Positions 36,601 through 43,344 of a DNA stretch of 43,377 nt are shown here, in pieces. Origin of the DNA: a virus; IMG/VR virus record IMGVR_UViG_3300026075_000018, positions 1 to 43,377 of that record. One strand, given 5' to 3'. Under the pieces are notes generated by a model. It searched no databases. It was not told the DNA's origin and worked only from the letters and a program-made list of their open reading frames with translations. The number at the start of each line of letters is the position of its first letter. Positions within the stretch are counted from its first letter, which is position 1. Made by a program: the position numbers and the translations under genes.

Positions 36601-36635
36601 AGAATAGACTGCTCGTAACTGACGGTCTATTCTTT
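36601..36635 (+). terminator. Terminator of the 36463 cassette
   Basis: AGAATAGAC (36601-36609) pairs perfectly with GTCTATTCT (36625-36633), followed by TTCGCA; the U-tract runs directly into P10. Confidence 0.8.
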
Positions 36636-36666
36636 CGCAAAAGTTACAAAGGCTCTAATGAGACCC
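36635..36666 (+). promoter_or_regulatory. Promoter-like element P10
   Basis: TCGCA at 36635-36639, 14 bases, TCTAAT at 36654-36659, then GAGACCC. It drives the gene at 36689. Confidence 0.85.
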
Positions 36667-36688
36667 CCATCTACCGAAAGGAAGAGCT

Positions 36689-36955
36689 ATGTCGACCGAA
36701 GGAATCGTCGTCGGCGCCATTGTTGGCGTTGCCGTTGGAGCTTTCTCAGCCGTCGTTGCTAATGGTGCAATCCGTGAACTACTCGATAAGTCCCACAAGG
36801 AAGAACTCGAGGAGACTCGGCACGCAGCATTCAACGAAGGTTGGGGAGCCGCCAGCACTAACGCGAACAATGTCCGACAGTCCTACGTTCGTCTGTTCCC
36901 CGAACCGGAAGAGTCAAAGGGTACAACCCTCAAAGCTGGCCGCAAGGCTGCCTAG
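36689..36955 (+). CDS. Membrane cassette protein (88 residues)
   Basis: An 88-residue protein with an N-terminal membrane helix (GIVVGAIVGVAVGAFSAVVA) followed by a helix rich in Glu, Lys and His (RELLDKSHKEELEETRHAAF), a small-residue region (GWGAASTNANN) and a basic end. CCGAAAGGAAGAGCT precedes the ATG. One-gene transcript between P10 and a strong terminator. No family recognised. Confidence 0.7.
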   Translation: MSTEGIVVGAIVGVAVGAFSAVVANGAIRELLDKSHKEELEETRHAAFNEGWGAASTNANNVRQSYVRLFPEPEESKGTTLKAGRKAA

Positions 36956-36959
36956 AAGG

Positions 36960-36993
36960 CTCTAGGGCCCCTTAAACAAGGGCTCTAGAGTTT
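36960..36993 (+). terminator. Terminator of the 36689 cassette
   Basis: CTCTAGGGCCC (36960-36970) pairs with GGGCTCTAGAG (36980-36990), 11 pairs with one G-T, followed by TTT of the TTTCGCA that begins P11. Confidence 0.85.
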
Positions 36994-37024
36994 CGCAGAA
37001 CCCCCACGTCCTCTAATGAGACCC
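36993..37024 (+). promoter_or_regulatory. Promoter-like element P11
   Basis: TCGCA at 36993-36997, 14 bases, TCTAAT at 37012-37017, then GAGACCC. It drives the gene at 37043. Confidence 0.85.
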
Positions 37025-37042
37025 CCTAAAGAAGGAGAAGCT

Positions 37043-37225
37043 ATGCTAAGTGTGGACGAGATGAAGAGCATCTTGGACAGTCTTTACAAGAAGCAAGCGG
37101 ACCGACTTGTCGCGTCGAATGAGCCACTGGAACAGTTTCTCAATCGACCTGATGAGGCGGCCGTGACCTTCGAGATCGATTGTTACGAAGCCCTAATCGA
37201 AGACGCAGCAAAAGCCCGATCCTGA
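37043..37225 (+). CDS. Small acidic cassette protein (60 residues)
   Basis: A 60-residue, largely helical acidic protein: LSVDEMKSILDSLYKKQADR, then EPLEQFLNRPDEAAVTFEID and CYEALIEDAAKARS. Unlike most cassette products it has no membrane helix. The ATG at 37043 follows AAGAAGGAGAAGCT; the frame extends up to 37016 but that overlaps P11. Bracketed by P11 and its own terminator. Function unknown. Confidence 0.7.
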   Translation: MLSVDEMKSILDSLYKKQADRLVASNEPLEQFLNRPDEAAVTFEIDCYEALIEDAAKARS

Positions 37226-37233
37226 AAGGAGTC

Positions 37234-37265
37234 ACCAGGGCCCCCTAGACAAGGGCTCTGGTTTT
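37234..37265 (+). terminator. Terminator of the 37043 cassette
   Basis: ACCAGGGCCC pairs with GGGCTCTGGT (10 pairs, one G-T), loop CCTAGACAA, then TTTTAG. Confidence 0.85.
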
Positions 37266-37269
37266 AGTT

Positions 37270-37300
37270 TCGCATGGAAAGCACGCCCTATAATGAATAC
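37270..37300 (+). promoter_or_regulatory. Promoter-like element P12
   Basis: TCGCA at 37270-37274, 14 bases, TATAAT at 37289-37294, then GAATAC. It drives the gene at 37320. Confidence 0.8.
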
Positions 37301-37319
37301 TAACGAAGGGACACTCACC

Positions 37320-37427
37320 ATGTCTGATCAAGTACTACAACACGCCCATGTTATCGGCCTAGTTATCTTAGGCGGAATTGGTGGTGCATGTATCGTTCTA
37401 CTGTTCAGGAAATTTGGACCACGTTAG
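37320..37427 (+). CDS. Tiny membrane cassette protein (35 residues)
   Basis: A 35-residue protein: MSDQVLQHAHVIGLVILGG with a membrane helix (VIGLVILGGIGGACIVLLF) and a basic end (RKFGPR). The Gly-rich helix (GGxGG) suggests helix packing or oligomerisation in the membrane. GAAGGGACACTCACC precedes the ATG. One-gene transcript between P12 and a terminator. Confidence 0.65.
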   Translation: MSDQVLQHAHVIGLVILGGIGGACIVLLFRKFGPR

Positions 37428-37432
37428 TAAGG

Positions 37433-37463
37433 CCCGAGCCCCTTAAACAAGGGCTCTGGTTTT
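37433..37463 (+). terminator. Terminator of the 37320 cassette
   Basis: CCCGAGCCC pairs with GGGCTCTGG apart from one internal mismatch, loop CTTAAACAA, followed by TTTTC. No promoter element follows. Confidence 0.8.
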
Positions 37464-37480
37464 CTTGGAAGGAGAGAGAG

Positions 37481-37693
37481 TTGACCATTGAAGATTCGCC
37501 TCGTTGGGAGCGGTATTGTGTGGACTCGGGTCGGCCGGTATACATGGTAGGCGGAGACAGATGTATGAAACATGGGGACCAGTCCACTCCTTGTTTCACG
37601 TCTATCCGCATCGCAAAGTGCACACACCCAAATTTTTCACCAAATCATCCAACACCGCACTGTGCTGAGTGTGGACGAGAATTGGAGGAATGA
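37481..37693 (+). CDS. Small Cys/His protein, possible zinc binder
   Basis: A 70-residue protein with Cys and His suited to metal binding: CVDSGRPVYMVGGDRCMKHG in the first half and CTHPNFSPNHPTPHCAECGR near the end. TTG at 37481 is chosen since GGAAGGAGAGAGAG lies just before it; the open frame continues left into the preceding terminator. No promoter of its own is seen, so it may be expressed by read-through. Function unknown. Confidence 0.55.
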   Translation: MTIEDSPRWERYCVDSGRPVYMVGGDRCMKHGDQSTPCFTSIRIAKCTHPNFSPNHPTPHCAECGRELEE

Positions 37694-37856
37694 TGACCCC
37701 GATCTACGACCAGCTGCTATGGGAGTACGTCGATCGAGAGGACACCACCTTTGAAACGTATCATGGTACCACTGAAACGAAGAATGTGCTTCCTGGACTA
37801 TGCACAAGGACTGAGATACGCCATACGATCTCGATTCGACAAAAGGAGGTCGCATC
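37693..37856 (+). other. Uncertain ORF or frameshift region ahead of the helicase
   Basis: An ATG at 37693 (or 37690) follows GGAGGAATG and reads MTPIYDQLLWEYVDREDTT, a plausible start of a small protein. The frame then runs 442 bases into the helicase gene with unlikely composition. A second frame, from a TTG at 37751, contains LDYAQGLRYAIRSRFDKRR, also protein-like. A +1 shift would join the two. Either a short gene overlaps the helicase start, or the gene is broken or misread. I cannot choose. Confidence 0.3.
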
Positions 37857-39155
37857 TTGCTCCAGACATATCTCTATCCCCATCAGCAAGACGCCCTTAC
37901 CAGACTTGGAAACGGCAAGATCCTCTGGGGAGGGGTCGGCACCGGTAAGTCCCGAGTCGCCGCGGCCTACTACATCCAGAAAGAAGCCCCCCGCCAAGTC
38001 ATCGTCATCACGACGGCCAAGAAGCGAGACTCCCTCGAGTGGGAAGGGGAGTTCGTCAAGTACGGGGTCGGCAAGACGGAAGAAGCCACCACCCAAGGCG
38101 TTCTCACAGTCGACTCCTGGAACAACATCGCCAAGTACCAGAACCTCTACGGAGCCTTCTTCATCTTCGACGAGCAGCGACTTGTCGGCTCCGGCAAATG
38201 GGTCAAGTCGTTCATCAGGATCTCTCGGCGTAACCATTGGATCCTACTTAGCGCTACTCCTGGTGACACGTGGCTTGATTACATACCGGTCTTCATAGCC
38301 AACGGGTTCTTCGACAACCAGACCCACTTCAAGCGTGAGCATGTGATCTACAAGACGTACAGCAAGTTTCCCAAGGTTGACCGGTATGTTGGCCTTGGGA
38401 AGCTGCTGCGTTTGAGGAACAGTATCTTGGTAGAGATGCCCTATCTTAGACAGACGGTCAGGCATTGTAAGGACGTGATCGTCGACTATGATCAAGAACT
38501 ATACAATAGGGTGGTGAAACGTAAGTGGCACGTCTATGCGAATCGACCACTGAAGAACGTTCCGGAACTATTCCTTGTGATGAGGAAGGTTGTAAACTCC
38601 GACTCCTCGCGGGTTGGCTGGGTACGTCAGTTGCTCAACAAGCATTCGAGACTCATTGTGTTCTACAACTTCGACTACGAGCTGGACTTGCTGAGGAGCC
38701 TGGCATCTCAGTTGAGCCCCTCGGAGAACCACAAGACTACCGAGTTGTTAGTTCCTTCGAACTTGAGCGATACAAAACCGATCATGAACCTGAGTTCCCC
38801 GAGCGACGAGATCTTACAGAAGAAATCGAATGGTATAAAGATCGACGTCGCCGAATGGAACGGCCACAAACACGAACCGATCCCCCGGAATGATTGCTGG
38901 CTTTACTTAGTGCAGTATTCGGCTGGGGCAGAGGGGTGGAACTGCGTCACTACTAATGCGATGTGCTTCTACTCCTTGCCCTATTCATACAAGCTTTGGC
39001 ATCAAGCACATGGTCGAATTGATCGATTGAATACCCCTTACATCGACTTGTATTACTACTCTCTTCTAACAAACTCGGACATCGATCGGGCTATCAAGCG
39101 ATCTCTCGATGCTAAGAAGAGCTTCAATGAATCTGTATATCGTAGGGCAAGATAG
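37857..39155 (+). CDS. SF2 (SNF2/DEAD-like) helicase
   Basis: A 432-residue DNA or RNA helicase. Motifs in order: YPHQQDAL (7-14), Walker A GGVGTGKS (25-32), motif II FDEQ (104-107; Q replaces the usual H or D), motif III LSATPGDTW (131-139), and near the end motif VI QAHGRIDR (383-390). This is close to the small SNF2-like helicases that sit beside primase-polymerase genes in Gram-positive phages. It probably remodels DNA during replication. TTG at 37857 follows AAAAGGAGGTCGCATC at a good distance. The repeats at 39164-39287 begin 9 bases after the stop. Confidence 0.85.
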   Translation: MLQTYLYPHQQDALTRLGNGKILWGGVGTGKSRVAAAYYIQKEAPRQVIVITTAKKRDSLEWEGEFVKYGVGKTEEATTQGVLTVDSWNNIAKYQNLYGAFFIFDEQRLVGSGKWVKSFIRISRRNHWILLSATPGDTWLDYIPVFIANGFFDNQTHFKREHVIYKTYSKFPKVDRYVGLGKLLRLRNSILVEMPYLRQTVRHCKDVIVDYDQELYNRVVKRKWHVYANRPLKNVPELFLVMRKVVNSDSSRVGWVRQLLNKHSRLIVFYNFDYELDLLRSLASQLSPSENHKTTELLVPSNLSDTKPIMNLSSPSDEILQKKSNGIKIDVAEWNGHKHEPIPRNDCWLYLVQYSAGAEGWNCVTTNAMCFYSLPYSYKLWHQAHGRIDRLNTPYIDLYYYSLLTNSDIDRAIKRSLDAKKSFNESVYRRAR

Positions 39156-39163
39156 TGCAATAC

Positions 39164-39287
39164 AGGACATAGGAGTGACGAAAGGGTATGAACTAGGACA
39201 TAGGAGTGACGAAAGGGTATGAACTAGGACATAGGAGTGACGAAAGGGTATGAACTAGGACATAGGAGTGACGAAAGGGTATGAACT
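39164..39287 (+). repeat. Four perfect tandem 31-bp repeats
   Basis: Four identical head-to-tail copies begin at 39164, 39195, 39226 and 39257. Each starts AGGACATAGGAGTGACGAAA and ends GGGTATGAACT. There are no spacers, so it is not a CRISPR array. The array is in a 430-base gene-free stretch next to replication genes and an A/T-rich inverted repeat, so iterons of a replication origin are a reasonable reading. Perfect identity implies recent expansion or strong selection. Confidence 0.95.
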
Positions 39288-39335
39288 AGGGTGAAACGAC
39301 ACTGTTTTGAGTGGATTTTGGCCTTGGGAGGATAA

Positions 39336-39470
39336 GAATCTGCCAAAAACCAAGAATTCTTGCCAAAAACTTTTCTATAATGTTATATACTCTACGCGCG
39401 CGAGTAAAGGTAGTAGTAAGTAACATATAAAAAGTTTTTTTCTGCAAAATTTTTGGTTTTTGGCAGAATC
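39336..39470 (+). repeat. Inverted repeat around an A/T-rich core
   Basis: GAATCTGCCAAAAACCAAGA (39336 on, 23 bases in all) is an inverted match, with two differences, to the 23 bases ending GGTTTTTGGCAGAATC at 39470. TGCCAAAAAC also occurs a second time at 39361. The core is A/T-rich, includes TATAATGTTATATAC and CATATAAAAAG, and contains an unusual CTACGCGCGCGAG step. AAACGACAC occurs on both outer flanks (about 39292 and 39475). Together these look like an origin or a protein-binding control region. Confidence 0.85.
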
Positions 39471-39505
39471 GGACAAAACGACACCCGCACAAGTTCTAGA
39501 CGATG

Positions 39506-39536
39506 TCGCGTAAAAAACGTGGACTATAATAGAAGG
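39506..39536 (+). promoter_or_regulatory. Promoter-like element P13
   Basis: TCGCG at 39506-39510, 14 bases, TATAAT at 39525-39530, then AGAAGGG rather than GAGACCC. It is the only member of the family ahead of a multi-gene operon (39587-43341), which includes the RNA polymerase candidate. Confidence 0.75.
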
Positions 39537-39586
39537 GAGTAGATCAAGCAAATTGCATACCCTCTTAATTTCGGCAGGAGTACATC

Positions 39587-39898
39587 ATGCTAGAGAGCAA
39601 GTACCAAGCTCAACTGATCAAAACTCTTCGTCGCCTATTCCCAGGGTGCGTCATCTTGAAGAACGATTCGGACTACATGCAAGGAATCCCAGATTTAGTC
39701 ATCTTCTTCGGTGGACGTTGGGCCTTCCTCGAGGTTAAGGCTTCCGAGTATGCGCCAAGTCAATCTAATCAAGAGTACTGGGTGAACTATCTAAACGACA
39801 TGTGGTTCGCAGCATTCATCTACCCTGAGAATGAAGCGGAGATCTTAGATGCTCTTCAACAAGCACTCGAATCTGTTAGGAACCCATGCGTTTCTTAG
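39587..39898 (+). CDS. VRR-NUC-type nuclease
   Basis: A 103-residue nuclease of the VRR-NUC / PD-(D/E)xK superfamily. The core is intact: KNDSDYMQGIPDLVIFFGG with Asp36, then WAFLEVKASE with Glu49 and Lys51, and the following QSNQEYW with Gln62. Such compact proteins often sit next to phage helicases and cut branched or flap DNA during replication. CAGGAGTACATC precedes the ATG. Its end overlaps the next gene by 50 bases. First gene after P13. Confidence 0.85.
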   Translation: MLESKYQAQLIKTLRRLFPGCVILKNDSDYMQGIPDLVIFFGGRWAFLEVKASEYAPSQSNQEYWVNYLNDMWFAAFIYPENEAEILDALQQALESVRNPCVS

Positions 39899-40409
39899 TG
39901 CCAGCAACTATCATTGGATCAACTACGACGAGGAGAAGCTCGATCGTACGTACCTAGCCTCCATGGCAGCTAAACGTGGTAGAGAACTTCATGAGTTCGC
40001 CAAGGAAGCAATCCGTTTGGGAATCAAACTCCCCGCAGCTAAGAGGACTTTGAATCTTTACGTCAATGATGCTATCGGCTATCGAATGACAGCTGAACAG
40101 GTTCTCTACTTTTCGCCAAATTGTTATGGTACAGCCGACACCATCGGCTTTCGTCATAATAAGTTGCGGATTCATGACTTGAAGACCGGAGTGACTGAGG
40201 CTTCCGTTCATCAACTAGAAGTGTATGCAGCACTCTTCTGTCTGGAGTATCGCGTGAAACCTACCGCAATCCAGATAGAGTTGCGCATCTATCAACAAGA
40301 TGAGATCAAGATCTACGATGGTGATCCGGATGTGATAACGCACATCATTGACCGGATCGTTACATTCGACAAGCGGATCAACGCGATGCGACAGGAGGTT
40401 GTCTCATGA
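39849..40409 (+). CDS. RecB/Cas4-like PD-(D/E)xK nuclease
   Basis: A 186-residue nuclease of the RecB/Cas4-like type. It has RGRELHEFA with His48, GTADTIG with Asp97, IHDLKTG with Asp110 and Lys112, and HQLEVYAALF with Gln122 and Tyr126, covering the five RecB-type motifs. There are no Cys residues arranged as in the iron-sulphur cluster of true Cas4, so it is more like phage recombination or DNA-processing nucleases. The ATG at 39849 has GGAG 8 bases ahead; no alternative in-frame start fits, so the 50-base overlap with 39587 is accepted. It overlaps the polymerase candidate by 4 bases. Confidence 0.8.
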   Translation: MLFNKHSNLLGTHAFLSASNYHWINYDEEKLDRTYLASMAAKRGRELHEFAKEAIRLGIKLPAAKRTLNLYVNDAIGYRMTAEQVLYFSPNCYGTADTIGFRHNKLRIHDLKTGVTEASVHQLEVYAALFCLEYRVKPTAIQIELRIYQQDEIKIYDGDPDVITHIIDRIVTFDKRINAMRQEVVS

Positions 40410-43081
40410 TCCTTGAAGAGGGCGAGTATCTCGCGCACTACGGTATTCTGCGACGCTCTGGTCGCTATCCGTGGGGATCGGGCGGTAACGTCACTACCAG
40501 AAGTCGAAGCTTCTTGGATCACGTCCGAGAACTTAGGAACCAAGGTTTGAGTGATGCGACTATCGCATCAGGCTTTGGGATGACTACGACAGAACTTCGT
40601 GCTGCCAACTCCATCGCAAGAAATGAGAGCAAGCAGGCAGATATAGCTCAGGCTCAGCGTTTGAAAGATAAGGGATGGTCGAACATCGCTATCGGTAAAC
40701 GTATGGGCAGAAACGAATCGTATGTTCGTGGTCTCTTGGCTCCAGGTCAGAAGGACAAGGCTGATATCCTAGTCGCCACGTCTAACAAGCTGAAGAGTGA
40801 TGTTGATACTCATGGTTTCATTGACGTAGGTGTCGGTGTCGAGAGACACATGGGCGTTAGTCGCACTCGTCTGGACACAGCTATCGCTCGCTTGAAAGAG
40901 CAAGGCTATGAAGTACACTCAGTCCAGATCGATCAGTTAGGTACTACAGGCAAAACTACAGTGAAGGTGCTAGCGCCTCCTGGTACTACATACCGCGACA
41001 TCGTTACAAACAAGAGTGCGATTCATTCGATTGCTGGTTACTCAACCGATGGTGGTCGTTCTTACGAAGTCTTTCATCCTCCACTCTCTATTAGCTCGAA
41101 GCGTTTGGATATTAAGTACGCTGAAGATGGTGGAACCTCAGCCGATGGCGTGATCTACGTTCGTCGTGGTGTGAAGGATGTATCTCTTGGTGGGGCTAAC
41201 TATGCTCAGGTTCGTATCGTTATCGATGGTACGCACTACATCAAGGGTATGGCGATGTACAAGGATGACTTGCCTCCAGGAGTTGACCTTCAGTTCAACA
41301 CTAACAAGTCGAGTACTGGCCATAAGCTTGATGCTTTGAAAGAACTGAAGAAGGATAGAGAAACTGGAGAGATTGATCCTGATCTTCCCTTTGGTTCTGT
41401 CATTCGACGTCAAGTCTTGGAAACTGATAGTAATGGTCATAAGAAGGTAACCTCTGCTATGAACTTGGTGAATGAGCAAGGAACATGGGACACTTGGTCT
41501 CGTAGCCTTTCTTCACAGGTTCTTTCTAAGCAGAGTCCAACCTTAGCAAGAGAACAACTTCGAATGGTGATTGATCGGAAGCAACACGAACTGGATGAGA
41601 TTCTTTCACTTACTAATCCGGCCGTGCGTAAGAAGCTTCTCGAGGAGTTTGCTGATGAAGCCGACTCAGCCTCTGTACATCTAAAGGCTGCCGCCCTTCC
41701 AAGACAAGCCAGTCATGTGATTCTTCCTGTAAACTCCTTGAAGGATAGTGAAGTCTTTGCTCCAGGGTATCGTAACGGAGAGAGAGTCGTTCTGATTCGT
41801 CATCCACATGGTGGTAAGTTTGAGATTCCTGAGCTTACTGTTAACAACCGTAACGCTGAAGCTAAGCGTCTTATCGGCAGTGATGCACAGGATGCAGTAG
41901 GTATCAATCATAAGGTAGCACAACGTTTGTCTGGTGCTGACTTCGATGGCGATGCCGTCCTAGTCATCCCCAATACAGGTGGGAAGATCAAGACATCTCC
42001 TGCTCTAGAGGGATTGAAGAACTTTGACCCCATCTCTTCTTACCCTGGCTATCCTGGTATGTCGAAGATGACAGCCCAGAAGAAAGGGTTTGAGATGGGA
42101 GATGTCTCTAACCTGATTACAGACATGACCATCCAAGGTGCTCACAATAATGAGATTGCCCGTGCTGTTCGTCACTCCATGGTTGTCATCGATGCTGAGA
42201 AGCATGGACTCAACTACAAACAATCGGCTATTGACAACGGCATCGCACAATTGAAACAGAAGTACCAAGGTAAGGCGGATGCGGGTGCAAGAACTCTAAT
42301 CTCGAGAGCTAAATCTCGTATAGACGTTCCTGCTAGGAAGCCTAGGTCTGCAGCTAAGGGTGGACCAATAGACAAGGCTACTGGAAAGAGAGTCTTCGAG
42401 CCTACTGGCGAACAATTTGTTGGACGTAACGGCAAGATAGTAGTAGTTAAGACTCGGTCTAAGCAATTGGCTGAAGTTGACGATGCTCATACCTTGTCGT
42501 CGGGTACTAAGATAGAAACCATCTACGCTGATCATTCCAACAAACTTAAGTCCATGGCTAACCAAGCAAGGCGTGAGATGGTTGCTACTGGTAACACTAA
42601 GTGGTCACCAACTGCTAAAGCCGCCTACTCGAAACAAGTAGACTCCCTTAGAGCTAAGCTAAACATTGCTTTGAGGAACGCCCCCGTTGAAAGACACGCC
42701 CAGCTCATAGCAAACACCACCGTCGCAATTAAACGGGCAGCAAACCCCGACATGGATCAAGCCGACGTCAAGAAACTTAAATCAAAAGCTCTAAACGATG
42801 CTCGTGCAAGAACCGGGGCTGGTAAACATCGAATTCACATCACCGATGCAGAATGGGATGCCATTCAAGCCGGTGCCATAAGTAACAATGAACTAAGTAA
42901 GATCTTGTCTAATGCAGACGCTGATCGTGTTCGAGCCCTCGCCACTCCTAGAAGTAAGGTTCTTATGACCTCTGCTAAGACCGCCCGTGCCAAGAGAATG
43001 CTTGCTTCTGGATACACCCAGGCAGAGGTGGCCGATGCACTAGGAGTTTCTCTAACAACACTCAAGGAGGGTGTTAAGTAG
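40406..43081 (+). CDS. Candidate single-chain RNA polymerase (YonO / crAss-like type)
   Basis: An 891-residue protein. Residues about 471-520 end in RLSGADFDGDAVLVIP, closely matching the active-site loop of bacterial RpoC (NADFDGDQMAVHVP). The three aspartates are D512, D514 and D516. A single chain with this loop is the hallmark of YonO of phage SPbeta, crAss-like virion polymerases and eukaryotic RNA-dependent polymerases. The N-terminus has HYGILRRSGRYPWGSGG (11-27), then two helix-turn-helix segments (GLSDATIASGFGMT near 47-60, GWSNIAIGKRMGRNESYVRG near 90-109); a third, TQAEVADALGVSLTTLKEG, ends the protein. ATG 40406 overlaps the nuclease stop. Activity and template (DNA assumed) are unproven. 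Confidence 0.75.
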   Translation: MILEEGEYLAHYGILRRSGRYPWGSGGNVTTRSRSFLDHVRELRNQGLSDATIASGFGMTTTELRAANSIARNESKQADIAQAQRLKDKGWSNIAIGKRMGRNESYVRGLLAPGQKDKADILVATSNKLKSDVDTHGFIDVGVGVERHMGVSRTRLDTAIARLKEQGYEVHSVQIDQLGTTGKTTVKVLAPPGTTYRDIVTNKSAIHSIAGYSTDGGRSYEVFHPPLSISSKRLDIKYAEDGGTSADGVIYVRRGVKDVSLGGANYAQVRIVIDGTHYIKGMAMYKDDLPPGVDLQFNTNKSSTGHKLDALKELKKDRETGEIDPDLPFGSVIRRQVLETDSNGHKKVTSAMNLVNEQGTWDTWSRSLSSQVLSKQSPTLAREQLRMVIDRKQHELDEILSLTNPAVRKKLLEEFADEADSASVHLKAAALPRQASHVILPVNSLKDSEVFAPGYRNGERVVLIRHPHGGKFEIPELTVNNRNAEAKRLIGSDAQDAVGINHKVAQRLSGADFDGDAVLVIPNTGGKIKTSPALEGLKNFDPISSYPGYPGMSKMTAQKKGFEMGDVSNLITDMTIQGAHNNEIARAVRHSMVVIDAEKHGLNYKQSAIDNGIAQLKQKYQGKADAGARTLISRAKSRIDVPARKPRSAAKGGPIDKATGKRVFEPTGEQFVGRNGKIVVVKTRSKQLAEVDDAHTLSSGTKIETIYADHSNKLKSMANQARREMVATGNTKWSPTAKAAYSKQVDSLRAKLNIALRNAPVERHAQLIANTTVAIKRAANPDMDQADVKKLKSKALNDARARTGAGKHRIHITDAEWDAIQAGAISNNELSKILSNADADRVRALATPRSKVLMTSAKTARAKRMLASGYTQAEVADALGVSLTTLKEGVK
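40436..40486 (+). other. HYG...YPWGSGG motif of the polymerase candidate
   Basis: Residues 11-27, HYGILRRSGRYPWGSGG, share the HYG start, basic centre and aromatic-W-G end with the HYGxRGMKWG motif of the proteins at 1997 and 5069. The match is partial. If that motif marks virion proteins, this polymerase may be packaged in the capsid. Confidence 0.5.
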
Positions 43082-43092
43082 GAAGGAGGATC

Positions 43093-43341
43093 ATGAAGGA
43101 ACTAATGGTAACTACTATCGACAATCCTTATGATCCTTTTACACAATGGGAGGAATGGGATTCGTTTGACAGAACCTCCGGCTACTTTACATCCGGCCTC
43201 CTTGCAAGAGTTGTCAAAAGTTCTGGCGACCTCTCCGATGCCGACCAACGTCAAGCAATCAATGATGCAGTAGATGAGATCGTAGATCTGAACGTCCTTG
43301 GGATCTATAGGCGGGTATCCAGGGATGTAGAAGAAGGGTAG
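43093..43341 (+). CDS. Small conserved phage protein (82 residues)
   Basis: An 82-residue protein: MVTTIDNPYDPFTQWEEWDS, then SGYFTSGLLARVVKSSGDLS, DADQRQAINDAVDEIVDLN and VLGIYRRVSRD. The DNPYxPFTQWxEW opening with a helical rest is a familiar small phage protein, commonly next to the polymerase-like family at 40406; the role is unknown to me. GGAAGGAGGATC precedes the ATG. It is the last gene of the P13 operon in this window. Confidence 0.7.
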   Translation: MKELMVTTIDNPYDPFTQWEEWDSFDRTSGYFTSGLLARVVKSSGDLSDADQRQAINDAVDEIVDLNVLGIYRRVSRDVEEG

Positions 43342-43344
43342 GGG

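Larger units (their letters stand above)
39164..39505 (+). other. Candidate replication origin region
   Basis: The 340 bases combine tandem 31-bp repeats, an A/T-rich segment flanked by inverted repeats, and no ORF of convincing quality. The helicase gene lies just left, and nuclease genes just right, with the polymerase operon about 6 kb away. This matches the usual design of iteron-type origins. A purely transcriptional control region is the alternative. Confidence 0.5.

Noticed and set aside
37669-38298. A 209-codon gene overlapping the helicase
   Set aside because: After about residue 60 the translation is a low-complexity Ser/Pro/Arg sequence expected from the wrong frame of the helicase gene.
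39164-39287. CRISPR array
   Set aside because: The four 31-bp units are directly adjacent with no spacers and no cas genes nearby; the RecB-like nuclease lacks the cysteine cluster of Cas4.
39376-39382. TATAATG at 39376 as a further member of the promoter family
   Set aside because: No TCGCA/G is found 14 bases upstream; it is probably part of the A/T-rich core.
41938-41955. The DFDGD motif as chance
   Set aside because: The flanking residues (G-A before; A-V-L-V-I-P after) match the catalytic loop of RpoC-type polymerases over about 13 positions, which makes chance unlikely; kept as a finding.
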